Part shown: one piece after another, positions 33,491 to 43,400 of the stretch
Layout of the letters: every line of letters starts with the position of its first letter
Numbering within the stretch: the stretch's first letter is position 1
DNA from: Amphibiibacter pelophylacis
Lineage (GTDB): Bacteria; Pseudomonadota; Gammaproteobacteria; Burkholderiales; Burkholderiaceae_C
Assembly: GCF_037688875.1 (NCBI RefSeq)
Contig: NZ_JAWDIE010000009.1
Span: forward strand, 62,001-126,000
Direction: 5' to 3'
Length of the DNA: 64,000 bases
The notes under the pieces: generated by a model
What the model was told of the DNA's origin: nothing
Databases searched by the model: none
The model's input: only the letters and a program-made list of their open reading frames with translations
Made by a program: the position numbers and the translations under genes

Positions 33491-34645
33491 TCAGGCCGTA
33501 ATCTGCACCGGCGCCCCGCTGCGTGCGCTGGCATAGAGCGCGTCCAGAATCTGCATCACCACCCAGCCCTGGTGGCCGTCGGCGTCGTGCGGCGTGTCCG
33601 ACAGGATGGCGCTGGCGTAGTGGTGCATGGCCGACAGCGCGGTGCCCGTGGGCGTGCGCAGCAGGGTGTCGGTGGCGCTGCCGTGCTGGTCGCTGAAGAT
33701 TTCGGCCTGAAACTGGTAGGTCTCGTTCAGATTGCGCTGCAGCAGCCCGGCTTTGGTGCCCAGCAGGCGGGTTTCCATCAGTTCGGCTTCGCGGATGTGC
33801 GCGGCCCACGAGGCCTCGATGGCCAGCGTGGCGCCGTTCTCGAAGCGGATGAAGCCAGCGGCCAGGTCTTCCACATCAAACGCCTGGCCCGAGGCGGCGG
33901 CCAGTGGCCCGGCAATCGGGTTGTAGGCGCTGCCCATCACCCAGACGGGCTTGGGATAGCCCATCAGCCACAGCGCCAGATCCAGGCGGTGCACGCCCAG
34001 GTCGATCAGCGGGCCGCCGCCCGCCAGCGCTTTCTGGCCAAACCAGCCGCCAAAGCCGGGCATGCCCCGGCGGCGGTGCCAGACGGTGCGGCCGAAGTAA
34101 AAATCGCCAAACACGCCCGCGTCCACCTGCGCCTTGATGGCCTGCGTGGCCGCGCTGAAGCGGTAGGAGAAATTGATCATCAGCCGCCGCTGGGCTTTTT
34201 CGGCGGCGTCCAGCATCTCGCGCGCCTCGGCGGCGCTCATCGCCATCGGCTTTTCGCACAGCACGTGGCAGCCTGCGGCCAGCGCCTGCAGCGTCAGCTC
34301 ACGGTGGAAGGCGTTGGGCGTGCAGATGCTGACGGCGTCCAGCGGCGCAGCCGACTTGTGCAACGAATTCTGGGCGGCCAGCAGTTCGCTCAGGCTGGCG
34401 TAGCGAGCGGCGATGCCGAACTGCTCGCCCACCTGCTCCAGCCGCGCCGCGTCGGCATCAGCGATGGCAACCACATCCACCTGCGGATGCTGGCGCCAGC
34501 CTTCGATGTGCATGCGGCCTATGCCAAGACCCACGACGGCCACGCGCAGGCGGCGGCCCGGATCCGCCGAAGGGGCTGGATTGTGCGGCGTCAGGCCCGG
34601 GTGGGTTTGGGCGGCCTGGGCCTGGTAGTCGTTGGTGGCACTCAT
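33491..34645 (-). CDS. Gfo/Idh/MocA-family oxidoreductase
   Basis: This 384-residue NAD(P)-dependent sugar or polyol dehydrogenase has the Rossmann motif VAVVGLGIGRMH near residue 35. The lysine motif CEKPMA and the catalytic-region motif DLGVHRLDLALWL are also present. A short disordered N-terminal extension precedes the fold. It lies three bases downstream of the ThuA gene on the same strand, so the two form an operon. Pairing with ThuA is common in sugar utilisation loci. The substrate is unknown. Confidence 0.9.
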   Translation of the reverse strand: MSATNDYQAQAAQTHPGLTPHNPAPSADPGRRLRVAVVGLGIGRMHIEGWRQHPQVDVVAIADADAARLEQVGEQFGIAARYASLSELLAAQNSLHKSAAPLDAVSICTPNAFHRELTLQALAAGCHVLCEKPMAMSAAEAREMLDAAEKAQRRLMINFSYRFSAATQAIKAQVDAGVFGDFYFGRTVWHRRRGMPGFGGWFGQKALAGGGPLIDLGVHRLDLALWLMGYPKPVWVMGSAYNPIAGPLAAASGQAFDVEDLAAGFIRFENGATLAIEASWAAHIREAELMETRLLGTKAGLLQRNLNETYQFQAEIFSDQHGSATDTLLRTPTGTALSAMHHYASAILSDTPHDADGHQGWVVMQILDALYASARSGAPVQITA

Positions 34646-34648
34646 GGC

Positions 34649-35458
34649 TCACTCCAGATCGCTGCGGGTCTGCAGCACGCCGGCCGTGGCGAAGCGGCCG
34701 GATTTCTCGCTGAGCACTTCCAGCGGCGCGGTGTTGGGGCAGACATCGGCGATGGTGACGCGGGGCGCGGCCCACTGCACGGCGTTGGCCAGCACGCGCT
34801 GCACGTTGGCGTCGAAATAGGTGGGATAGGCCTCGTGGCCGGGGCGGAAGTAAAACACGCGCCCGTGCCCGCGCTGCCAGCAGCAGCCCGAGCGGAAGAC
34901 CTCGCCGCCCTCGAACCACGAGGTGAAGACCAGCTCGTCCGGCGCGGGGATGTCAAAGCGCTCGCCGTACATTTCCTCGTGAGGCAGCTCGAAGTATTCG
35001 CCAAGACCGGCTGCGATGGGGTGGCTGGGCTCGATCACCCACAGGCGCTCTTTCTCGTGCGCTTCGCGCCATTTCAGCGAACAGTTCGTGCCCATCAGGC
35101 GGCGGAAAATCTTCGAAAAATGCCCCGAATGCAGCACGATCAGCCCCATGCCCTCCAGCACGCGGCGCTGCACACGCTCGACCACGGCGTCGCTGACCTT
35201 GCCGTGCGCCTTGTGGCCCCACCACAGCAGCACGTCGCAGGCGTCCAGGCGCTCCTGCGTCAGGCCATGCTCGGGCTGGTCCAGAGTGGCGATGCCCACC
35301 TCCAGCGGCACCGCGCCCCGGCCCAGCAGCGGCGTACGGCGCAGGCCGTCGGCGATGGTGGCGTGCAGGCCTTCGGGGTAGATGGCGCGTATGGCGGGGT
35401 TCTCGCGCTCGTGTTCGAATTCGTTCCAGACGATGACGTTCAGGCGGTCTTGTTTCAT
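34649..35458 (-). CDS. ThuA-domain protein (trehalose utilisation type)
   Basis: This 269-residue glutamine-amidotransferase-like fold of the ThuA family begins LNVIVWNEFEHERENPAIRA. It continues with the family segments VLLWWGHKAHGKVSDAVVERV and GMGLIVLHSGHFSKIF. ThuA proteins assist keto-sugar handling in rhizobial trehalose/maltitol catabolism, though their exact chemistry is not settled. It is the first gene of the two-gene operon that runs divergently from the AraC regulator. Confidence 0.9.
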   Translation of the reverse strand: MKQDRLNVIVWNEFEHERENPAIRAIYPEGLHATIADGLRRTPLLGRGAVPLEVGIATLDQPEHGLTQERLDACDVLLWWGHKAHGKVSDAVVERVQRRVLEGMGLIVLHSGHFSKIFRRLMGTNCSLKWREAHEKERLWVIEPSHPIAAGLGEYFELPHEEMYGERFDIPAPDELVFTSWFEGGEVFRSGCCWQRGHGRVFYFRPGHEAYPTYFDANVQRVLANAVQWAAPRVTIADVCPNTAPLEVLSEKSGRFATAGVLQTRSDLE

Positions 35459-35560
35459 GGCGGTGTGGGAGTTGCAGGTGGCTTGTGTTCAAATTCCATG
35501 ACAGATTAAAAGAGCTGCCAGTGAGCTTCAAGCAGATTAATCAGCACATATCCCGGAACA

Positions 35561-36520
35561 ATGTTCAAAATCCGAGATGTCGTCATGCCGCCTGATCCGG
35601 GCCTTGCGGACGCTTTGACGCAGGCCCTGACCCGCGCGCTGGCGGGTCTGAACCGGGGCGACTGGCCGCTGCGCAGTCCCGGCCCAGCGGCAGGACGGCT
35701 GCCGGGCACGGATGACAGGCCTCGCCCCGGCCACTTCCACCTGGTGCCCGAGCTGTTTGTGCAGGTCTCGGGCTGGACGGTGTTTGGCTTTGACACCGGC
35801 ACGCTGCGCCTCTCGGCGGGTGAGCTGCTGCTGGTGCCGCCGCAGTGGCGCCACGATGAGCGCGTGGGTGACGAGGCCGGCGCAGGCGTGTTCGGCAACG
35901 CCGTCGTCTACGCCGAAGGCGGGCGCCTGGACAGCCACTGGGCGCGGCAGGTCTCGCCCGGCAAGCCGGGCATCGCGCATCTGGTGTCGGCGTCCGGGCC
36001 TGCCGCGCTGCAGGTCGAGCACTGGCTGCAGGAGGCCGCCCGCGTGCCGCCCGGCCCCTGGCAGGAGACCCAGCGCCGCGCCCTGATCGCCGCTGCGCTG
36101 GCGGGCGTGCTGGCGGTGCTGGATCAGCCCGCTGCGCCAGGCGCCGCGCTGGACGAACCGCCCTGGCTGCCCCGCGTTCGCGTCTGGCTGCAGAACCGTC
36201 TGGGCGACCCGACACTCAGCGTGCGCAGCCTGGCGCAGCAGGTGGGCTGCACGCCGGATCATCTCTCCAGCGTGTTCCGCCAGCACATGGGCGAGCCGCT
36301 GGCCGCGCACATCACCCGCCTGCGCATGCAGCGCGCCGTGCGCCTGCTGGAGCAAGGCGAAGGCGCAGGCAAAGCCATCGCCTGGGCCTGCGGCTACGCC
36401 AGCCACAGCTACTTCTGCCGCGCCTTCCGCCACCACCACGGCTGCAGCCCGGGCGAGTGGGCGGCGCGTGCGGCCGCGCCAGCTTCTGCTGCGCCATCCT
36501 CCGCTTTGGGCGAAGTCTGA
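35561..36520 (+). CDS. AraC-family transcriptional regulator
   Basis: This 319-residue regulator has an N-terminal cupin-like sugar-sensing domain (TGELLLVPPQWRHDE in the AraC-binding style). A C-terminal double helix-turn-helix follows (SVRSLAQQVGCTPDHLSSVF and AIAWACGYASHSYFCRAFRHH). It is divergent from the ThuA-Gfo/Idh operon across a gap of about 100 bases and most likely controls it. That gap is A+T-rich and contains two AGATTAA words (35503-35509 and 35536-35542), which are possible operator halves. An internal ATG (35585) is an alternative start. Confidence 0.9.
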   Translation: MFKIRDVVMPPDPGLADALTQALTRALAGLNRGDWPLRSPGPAAGRLPGTDDRPRPGHFHLVPELFVQVSGWTVFGFDTGTLRLSAGELLLVPPQWRHDERVGDEAGAGVFGNAVVYAEGGRLDSHWARQVSPGKPGIAHLVSASGPAALQVEHWLQEAARVPPGPWQETQRRALIAAALAGVLAVLDQPAAPGAALDEPPWLPRVRVWLQNRLGDPTLSVRSLAQQVGCTPDHLSSVFRQHMGEPLAAHITRLRMQRAVRLLEQGEGAGKAIAWACGYASHSYFCRAFRHHHGCSPGEWAARAAAPASAAPSSALGEV

Positions 36521-36620
36521 CTCTGGCCTTTGCTGCTGTGACTTCGCGGCGCGGGGCTTCATCATCGCGGCCGGGCTGCCGATAGCGGCGGCATCCTCAA
36601 CAACACTTCAAGGAGTGCGC

Positions 36621-37625
36621 ATGGACGCATTGATCCCCTGGCTGCAGACGCCGTTTCTGGGCACGCCCACCGGCCTGTGGCTGAGTTTTGTCGCCGTCGT
36701 CATCGTGCTGCTGGCGCTCGATCTGGGCGTGCTGCACAAAGAGGAGCGCGAAATCGGCGTGCGCGAGAGCCTGCTGCTGTCGGCGGGCTATATCTCGGTG
36801 GCGCTGCTGTTTGGCGTCTGGGTCTGGCACAGCCTGGGCGCGCAGGCGGCGACCGAGTACCTGACGGGCTTCGTCATCGAGAAATCGCTCTCGATGGACA
36901 ACGTCTTCGTCATCGCCATGATTTTTGGCTTTTTCGCCATCCCGCGTGCGCTGCAGCACCGGGTGCTGTTCTGGGGCATTCTGGGCGTGATCGTCCTGCG
37001 CGGCATCATGATCGGCCTGGGCGCGGCGCTGGTCAGCGAGTTCAGCGCGGTGCTTTACCTGTTTGGCGCCTTCCTCGTGTTCACCGGCATCAAGATGCTG
37101 CGCATGGGTGGCGATGACGAGCACAACCTGGAGGACAGCACGATCCTGAAGTTCCTGCGCCGCCACCTGCGCGTCACGCCCGGGCTGCAGGGCAAGGCCT
37201 TCTTCGTGAAGCAGCCCGATCCGGCCACGGGCCGTCTGGTGACCTGGGTGACGCCGCTGTTTCTGGCGCTGTGCCTGATCGAGTTCGTTGACCTGATTTT
37301 CGCGGTGGATTCGGTCCCGGCCATTTTCGCCATCACCACCGACCCCTTCATCGTCTACACCAGCAACATCTTCGCGGTGCTGGGCCTGCGCGCGCTCTAC
37401 TTTGCGCTGGCCGCCATGATCCACCGCTTCAAGTACCTGAAGGTGGCGCTGGCGCTGGTGCTGGTCTTCATCGGCGGGAAGATCTTCCTGGTGGGCTTCA
37501 TCGGCAAGATTCCGGCGGTGGTGTCGCTGACGGTCACCTTCGGCCTGATCCTGGGCGGCGTGCTGTATTCGATGTGGAAGACGCGCGGCGAGCCCGCTCC
37601 CGACGCTGTGCCCCCGAAGCACTGA
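36621..37625 (+). CDS. TerC-family integral membrane protein
   Basis: This 334-residue membrane protein of the TerC/Alx family has about eight hydrophobic segments. The conserved acidic residues in FVIEKSLSMDNVFVIAMIF and LIEFVDLIFAVDSVPAIFAI probably line an ion path. Family members act in manganese efflux or in supplying metal to exported enzymes, and some give tellurite resistance; the role here is not determined. An AAGGAG site precedes the ATG. It reads toward proB, which starts about 105 bases later. Confidence 0.93.
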   Translation: MDALIPWLQTPFLGTPTGLWLSFVAVVIVLLALDLGVLHKEEREIGVRESLLLSAGYISVALLFGVWVWHSLGAQAATEYLTGFVIEKSLSMDNVFVIAMIFGFFAIPRALQHRVLFWGILGVIVLRGIMIGLGAALVSEFSAVLYLFGAFLVFTGIKMLRMGGDDEHNLEDSTILKFLRRHLRVTPGLQGKAFFVKQPDPATGRLVTWVTPLFLALCLIEFVDLIFAVDSVPAIFAITTDPFIVYTSNIFAVLGLRALYFALAAMIHRFKYLKVALALVLVFIGGKIFLVGFIGKIPAVVSLTVTFGLILGGVLYSMWKTRGEPAPDAVPPKH

Positions 37626-37730
37626 GCGCCGGGCGCTGACCCCGCGAGGGTGCGGGTGGGATGCGGCAGCGGCATCGCCGATAATGCCGCATCCGCCCCG
37701 TCGGGGCCTTTGTCTGTGCCCGCCTTCGCC

Positions 37731-38882
37731 ATGAACACCGCTGCTGCTGAACCCGTGTCCCACTCGCTCAAGGGCGCCCGCCGCTGGGTGGTGAAAGTGG
37801 GCTCCAGCCTGGTCACCGACGGCGGCAAGGGCCTGGACGCCACGGCCATCGCCACCTGGTCCGAGCAGATCGCCGCGCTGATCGAGGGCGGCGCCGAGGT
37901 GGTGATGGTCTCCAGCGGCGCCATCGCCGAGGGCGTGAAACGCCTGGGCTGGCGCAAGCGGCCCACCGGCATCCCGGAGCTTCAGGCCGCCGCCGCCGTC
38001 GGGCAGATGGGCCTGGTGCACATGTACGAAAGCCAGCTCAAGGAGCGGGGCCTGGCCAGCGCGCAGATTCTGCTGACGCACGCCGACATGGCCGACCGCG
38101 AGCGTTATCTCAACGCCCGCGCCACGCTGCTGACGCTCCTGCGCATGCGCGTGGTGCCCGTGGTTAACGAGAATGACACGGTGGTCACCGACGAGATCAA
38201 GGTCGGCGACAACGACACCCTGGGCGCGCTGGTCGCCAACCTGATCGAGGCCGACGCCTACGTCATCCTCACCGACCAGCCGGGCCTCTACACCGCTGAC
38301 CCGCGCAAGAACCCGGACGCGCAGTTTGTCCACGAGGCCCAGGCCGGCCGGCCGGAGCTGGAAGCGATGGCGGGCGGCGCGGGCTCCAGCGTGGGCACGG
38401 GCGGGATGCTGACCAAAATCCTGGCCGCACGCCGCGCTGCGGGCAGCGGCACCAGCACCGTCATCGCCTGGGGCCGCGAGCCCGACGTGCTGCCGCGCCT
38501 GGCCCGCGGCGAAGCCATCGGCACCCATCTGTACGCCGCCACGGCCAAGCACGCGGCGCGCAAGCAGTGGATGGCCAACCACCTGCAGCTACGCGGCCGC
38601 ATCACGGTGGACGACGGCGCCGTGCGCCAGCTGGTCAGCGGCGGCAAAAGCCTGCTGCCGATTGGCGTGACGCAGGTCGTCGGCGAGTTCCAGCGCGGCG
38701 ACGTGATCGCCGTCTGCGCGCCCGGCGGGCAGGAGATCGCCCGTGGCCTGGTCAACTACGCCAGCGCCGAATGCCGCCTGATCGCGCGCAAGCCCTCATC
38801 GCAGATCGCCGCCCTGCTGGGCCACGCGCAGGAGCCCGAACTGATCCACCGTGACAACCTGACCGTGGTCGGCGGGGGGTGA
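37731..38882 (+). CDS. proB: Glutamate 5-kinase with PUA domain
   Basis: This 383-residue enzyme performs the first step of proline synthesis, phosphorylating L-glutamate. The kinase domain starts at RRWVVKVGSSLVTDGG. It shows MVSSGAIAEGVKRLGW, the segment VPVVNENDTVVTDEIKVGDNDTLGA and GTGGMLTKILAA. A C-terminal PUA domain follows (GRITVDDGAVRQLVSGGKSL). The ATG at 37731 gives the normal N-terminus; the frame runs further upstream in non-coding DNA. It converges on gltD with a shared terminator between them. Confidence 0.95.
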   Translation: MNTAAAEPVSHSLKGARRWVVKVGSSLVTDGGKGLDATAIATWSEQIAALIEGGAEVVMVSSGAIAEGVKRLGWRKRPTGIPELQAAAAVGQMGLVHMYESQLKERGLASAQILLTHADMADRERYLNARATLLTLLRMRVVPVVNENDTVVTDEIKVGDNDTLGALVANLIEADAYVILTDQPGLYTADPRKNPDAQFVHEAQAGRPELEAMAGGAGSSVGTGGMLTKILAARRAAGSGTSTVIAWGREPDVLPRLARGEAIGTHLYAATAKHAARKQWMANHLQLRGRITVDDGAVRQLVSGGKSLLPIGVTQVVGEFQRGDVIAVCAPGGQEIARGLVNYASAECRLIARKPSSQIAALLGHAQEPELIHRDNLTVVGGG

Positions 38883-38898
38883 GCGGGGTCAGGCCCAC

Positions 38899-38938
38899 AC
38901 AAAAAAACCGGCCTGCACTCTCGTGCGGCCGGTTTTGG
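38899..38938. terminator. Bidirectional terminator between proB and gltD
   Basis: A G+C-rich stem (CCGGCC-TGCAC paired with GTGC-GGCCGG around a TCTC loop) is flanked by an A run on the left and TTTT on the right. It can end both proB (plus strand) and gltBD (minus strand). Confidence 0.85.
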
Positions 38939-38955
38939 CGTGAAGTGCGGGCTTT

Positions 38956-40431
38956 TTAGCGCGGCAGCACCGTCGAGCCCATCAGGAAGCGGTCCACTTC
39001 GCGCGCGGCCTGGCGGCCCTCGCGGATGGCCCAGACGACGAGGCTCTGGCCCCGGCGCATGTCGCCTGCAGCAAACACTTTGGCGACATTGGTGGCATAG
39101 CCGCCGCTGTCGTCGGTGCTGGCGCGGGCGTTGCCCCGGGCGTCCTTGTCCACACCGAAAGCCTCCAGCACCGGCGCGACCGGGTGGACAAAGCCCATGG
39201 CGAGCAGAACCAGGTCCGCCTTCCAGGTCTTTTCCGTGCCGGCCACGGGCTCGGGCTTGCCGTTCTTCATGGCGATCTCGACCGTTTTCAGGCCGGTGAC
39301 CTTGCCTTTTTCGCCGATGAATTCGGTGGTGGAGATGGCGAACTCGCGCTCGCAGCCCTCGATGTGGCTGGAGCTGGTGCGCAGTTTCAGCGGCCAGTAG
39401 GGCCAGACCAGGGGCTTGTTTTCCTGCTCGGGCGGGCGGGGCATGACCTCGAACTGGGTGACGCTTTTGGCGCCGTGGCGGTTGCTCGTGCCCACGCAGT
39501 CGCTGCCGGTGTCGCCACCGCCGATGACGATGACGTGCTTGCCGTCGGCGCGCAGCTGCTTTTTCAGCTTGTCGCCCGCGTTGACCTTGTTCTGCTGCGG
39601 CAGGAATTCCATGGCGAAGTGGATGCCGTCCAGCTCGCGCCCCGGCACGGGCAGATCGCGGCTGTGCTCCGATCCGCCGCACAGCAGCACGGCGTCGAAA
39701 TCGCGCTGCAGATCGGCCGCCGACAGCGTGGTCTGCGCGTCATTGGTGACCTTGCTGCCCGAGCCGTCTTTGGGCCATTCGCCGACCAGCACGCCGGTCC
39801 GGAAAACCACGCCCTCGTCCTGCATCTGAGCGATGCGGCGGTCGATGTGCGATTTTTCCAGCTTGAAATCGGGGATGCCGTAGCGCAGCAGGCCGCCGAT
39901 GCGGCTGTTCTTTTCGAACACCGTCACGCTGTGACCGGCCCGCGCCAGCTGCTGGGCGGCGGCCAGGCCGGCCGGGCCGGATCCGACCACCGCGACCTTG
40001 CGGCCCGTCTTGACGGCGGGCACCTGCGGCGTGATCCAGCCCTCTTCCCAGCCCCGGTCGATGATGGCGTGTTCGATGGATTTGATGCCCACCGGCAGAG
40101 CGTTCACGTTGACCACGCAGGCGGCCTCGCACGGGGCGGGGCAGATGCGGCCGGTGAACTCGGGGAAGTTGTTGGTGCTGTGCAGCACCGTCAGCGCGTG
40201 GCGCCACTGGTCGCGGTACACCAGGTCGTTGAAGTCGGGAATGATGTTGTTGACCGGGCAGCCGTTGTTGCAGAAGGGCGTGCCGCAGTCCATACAGCGC
40301 GCGCTCTGTGTTTTGCTCTGCTCGGGGGTCAGGCCGATGACGAACTCTTTGTAGTCCTTCAGGCGCGTGGGCACGTCGAGGTAGCCTTCCTCGATGCGCT
40401 CGTGTTCCATGAATCCGGTGATGCTTCCCAT
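38956..40431 (-). CDS. gltD: Glutamate synthase (NADPH) small subunit
   Basis: This 491-residue flavoprotein passes electrons from NADPH through FAD and iron-sulphur centres to GltB. N-terminal cysteine clusters (SARCMDCGTPFC, NNGCPVNNIIPD, GRICPAPCEAAC) bind the iron-sulphur centres. FAD binding is at VAVVGSGPAGLAAAQQLARA and NADPH binding at VIVIGGGDTGSDCVGTS. It follows gltB by 29 bases. The ATG at 40431 with GGAAT gives the family start MGSITGFMEHER. Confidence 0.97.
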   Translation of the reverse strand: MGSITGFMEHERIEEGYLDVPTRLKDYKEFVIGLTPEQSKTQSARCMDCGTPFCNNGCPVNNIIPDFNDLVYRDQWRHALTVLHSTNNFPEFTGRICPAPCEAACVVNVNALPVGIKSIEHAIIDRGWEEGWITPQVPAVKTGRKVAVVGSGPAGLAAAQQLARAGHSVTVFEKNSRIGGLLRYGIPDFKLEKSHIDRRIAQMQDEGVVFRTGVLVGEWPKDGSGSKVTNDAQTTLSAADLQRDFDAVLLCGGSEHSRDLPVPGRELDGIHFAMEFLPQQNKVNAGDKLKKQLRADGKHVIVIGGGDTGSDCVGTSNRHGAKSVTQFEVMPRPPEQENKPLVWPYWPLKLRTSSSHIEGCEREFAISTTEFIGEKGKVTGLKTVEIAMKNGKPEPVAGTEKTWKADLVLLAMGFVHPVAPVLEAFGVDKDARGNARASTDDSGGYATNVAKVFAAGDMRRGQSLVVWAIREGRQAAREVDRFLMGSTVLPR

Positions 40432-40460
40432 GGTGATTCCTTCGTGTGCGGTCGGAGCGC

Positions 40461-43400
40461 TCAGGCGCGGTTCTGCAGGACGGGCGCGGCGCTGCCTGCG
40501 GTGGATGTTGCGGTGGCGGCAGCGGCCTGCGCCATGTCTTTCAGCGCACGGCGGTATTCGTGCGGGAAGACCTTGACGAATTGGCTGCGGCTGTCGGCCC
40601 AGTGGTCCAGGATGTCGCGGGCCTTGCGGCTGCCCGTCCACTGGTGATGGGCTTCCAGCAGGGCGCGCAGCTGCACTTCGTCGGTGCGGCCCTGGTGCAG
40701 ATAGCTGGTGCCGGCCTGGACCTGTTCCTGCTGCACCGAGGCGGGCTGTACGGGCTCCAGCGCCACCATGCTGGTGTTGCAGCGCTGGGCGAACTGGCCA
40801 TCCTCGTCAAAGACGTAGGCGATGCCGCCCGACATGCCGGCCGCGAAGTTGCGTCCGGTCGCGCCCAGCACGGCGACGGTGCCGCCGGTCATGTACTCGC
40901 AGCCGTGGTCGCCTGTGCCTTCGATGACGGCCGTGGCGCCCGACAGGCGCACGGCAAAGCGCTCGCCCGCCACGCCGCTGAAATAGGCTTCGCCGCCCGT
41001 GGCGCCGTACAGCACCGTGTTGCCCACGATGATGTTGCTGTCGGCCTGGCCCCGGAAGCCCACCGGCGGGCGCACCACAATGCGGCCGCCCGACAGCGCT
41101 TTGCCGGTGTAGTCGTTGGCTTCGCCGACCAGGAAGAAGGTGATGCCGCGCGCCAGGAAGGCGCCGAAGCTCTGCCCGCCCGTGCCTTCCATCTGCACGT
41201 AGATGGTGTTGTCAGCCAGCCCTTCGGGATGGCGGCGGATCAGCTCGCCCGACAGCATGGCGCCGACGGTGCGGTTGACGTTGGTGGCGGTCTCCATGAT
41301 CTTGACCTGTTCGCCGCGCTCCAGCGCAGGCAGGCAGCGGCTGATCAGGCGGTGGTCGAGCGCGCGGCCCAGGTTGTGGTCCTGCACCTCGGTGTGGTGG
41401 TCGGGCACGGGGGTTTCGCCCTCGTACAGCGGCGCCACCGCCTTGTGCAGCACGCGGCTGAAGTCCAGGCCTTGCGCCTTCCAGTGGCTGATGCCCTTGC
41501 GGGTGTCCAGCAGGTCGGCGCGGCCGATCAGCTCGTCAAAGGTGCGCACGCCCAGCTGCGCCATGATCTGGCGGGCTTCCTCGGCGACGAAGAAGAAGTA
41601 GTTGACGACGTGCTCGGGCTGGCCGGTGAACTTGGCGCGCAGCGCCGGGTCCTGCGTGGCCACGCCCACCGGGCAGGTGTTCAGGTGGCACTTGCGCATC
41701 ATGATGCAGCCTTCGACCACCAGCGGCGCGGTGGCAAAACCCACCTCGTCGGCGCCCAGCAGCGCGGCAATGACGACGTCGCGGCCGGTTTTCATCTGGC
41801 CGTCGGCCTGGACGCGCACCCGCGAGCGCAGGCCGTTGAGCACCAGGGTCTGCTGCGTTTCGGCCAGACCCAGCTCCCACGGGCTGCCCGCGTGCTTGAT
41901 CGACGACCAGGGCGAAGCGCCCGTGCCGCCGTCGTGACCGGCGATGACGATGTGGTCGGCCTTGGCCTTGGCCACGCCCGCTGCGATGGTGCCCACGCCC
42001 ACTTCCGAGACCAGCTTGACGCTGATGTCGGCGCGCGGGTTGACGTTTTTCAGATCGTGGATGAGCTGCGCCAGATCCTCGATCGAGTAAATGTCGTGGT
42101 GCGGCGGCGGCGAAATCAGACCCACGCCCGGCACCGAGTAGCGCAGGAAGCCGATGTACTGCGACACCTTGCCGCCCGGCAGCTGGCCACCTTCGCCAGG
42201 CTTGGCGCCCTGGGCCATCTTGATCTGGATCTGGTCGGCGGCGCACAGGTATTCGGTCGTGACGCCAAAGCGGCCTGACGCCACCTGCTTGATCTTGCTG
42301 CGCAGGCTGTCGCCGTCTTTCAGGACGTAATCGGCCTGGACCACGTCGTCGCCCAGGATGGATTTGAGCGTGGTGCCCGCCACGATGGGGATGCCTTTCA
42401 GCTCGTTGCGGTAGCGCGCCGGGTCTTCGCCGCCTTCGCCGGTGTTGCTCTTGCCGCCGATGCGGTTCATGGCGATGGCCAGCGTGGTGTGCGCCTCGGT
42501 GCTGATCGAGCCCATGGACATCGCGCCCGTGGCGAAGCGCTTGACGATTTCTGTGGCGGGCTCGACCTCGTCCAGCGCAATGGCCTTGCCCGGATCGATG
42601 CGGAACTCAAAGAGGCCGCGCAGCGTCATCTGGCGCTGGCTCTGGTCGTTGATGATCTGCGCGTATTCCTTGTAGGTGCCGAACTGGCCCGAGCGCGTGG
42701 CGTGCTGCAGCCGGGCTATGGCGTCCGGCGTCCACATGTGCTCTTCGCCGCGCGCGCGCCAGGCGTATTCGCCGCCCGCGTCCAGCATCTGCGCCAGCAC
42801 CGGGTCGTCGCTGAAGGCACGCAGGTGGTTGTTGATGGCTTCCTGCGCCAGCTCGAACACGCCCACGCCCTCGATCTGCGTCGGCGTGCCCCGGAAGTAC
42901 TTGCCGACCAGGTCGCGGTTCAGGCCCACGGCCTCGAAGAGCTGCGCACCGCAGTAAGACATATAGGTGCTCACGCCCATTTTGGACATGATCTTGGACA
43001 GGCCTTTGCCGATCGCCTTGACGTAGTTGTAGATGGCCTTGTCGGCGCTCAGGTCGCCCGGCAGATCCTTGTGCATCTGCGCGATGGTGTCCAGCGCCAG
43101 CCAGGGGTGGACGGCTTCGGCGCCGTAGCCCGCCAGCACGGCGAAGTGGTGGACCTCGCGCGCGGAGCCCGTTTCCACCACCAGACCGGCGGTGGTGCGC
43201 AGGCCGGTGCGCACCAGGTGGTGGTGGATGGCCGACAGCGCCAGCGCCGCCGGAATCGCCACCTGCTGCGGGCTGACCGCGCGGTCGCTCAGGATCAGGA
43301 TGTTGTGGCCGCTGCGCAGCGCATCGACGGCCTCGGCGCACAGGCTGGCCAGCTTGGCCTCGATGCCTTCCTTGCCCCAGGCCAGCGGGTAGGTGATGCT

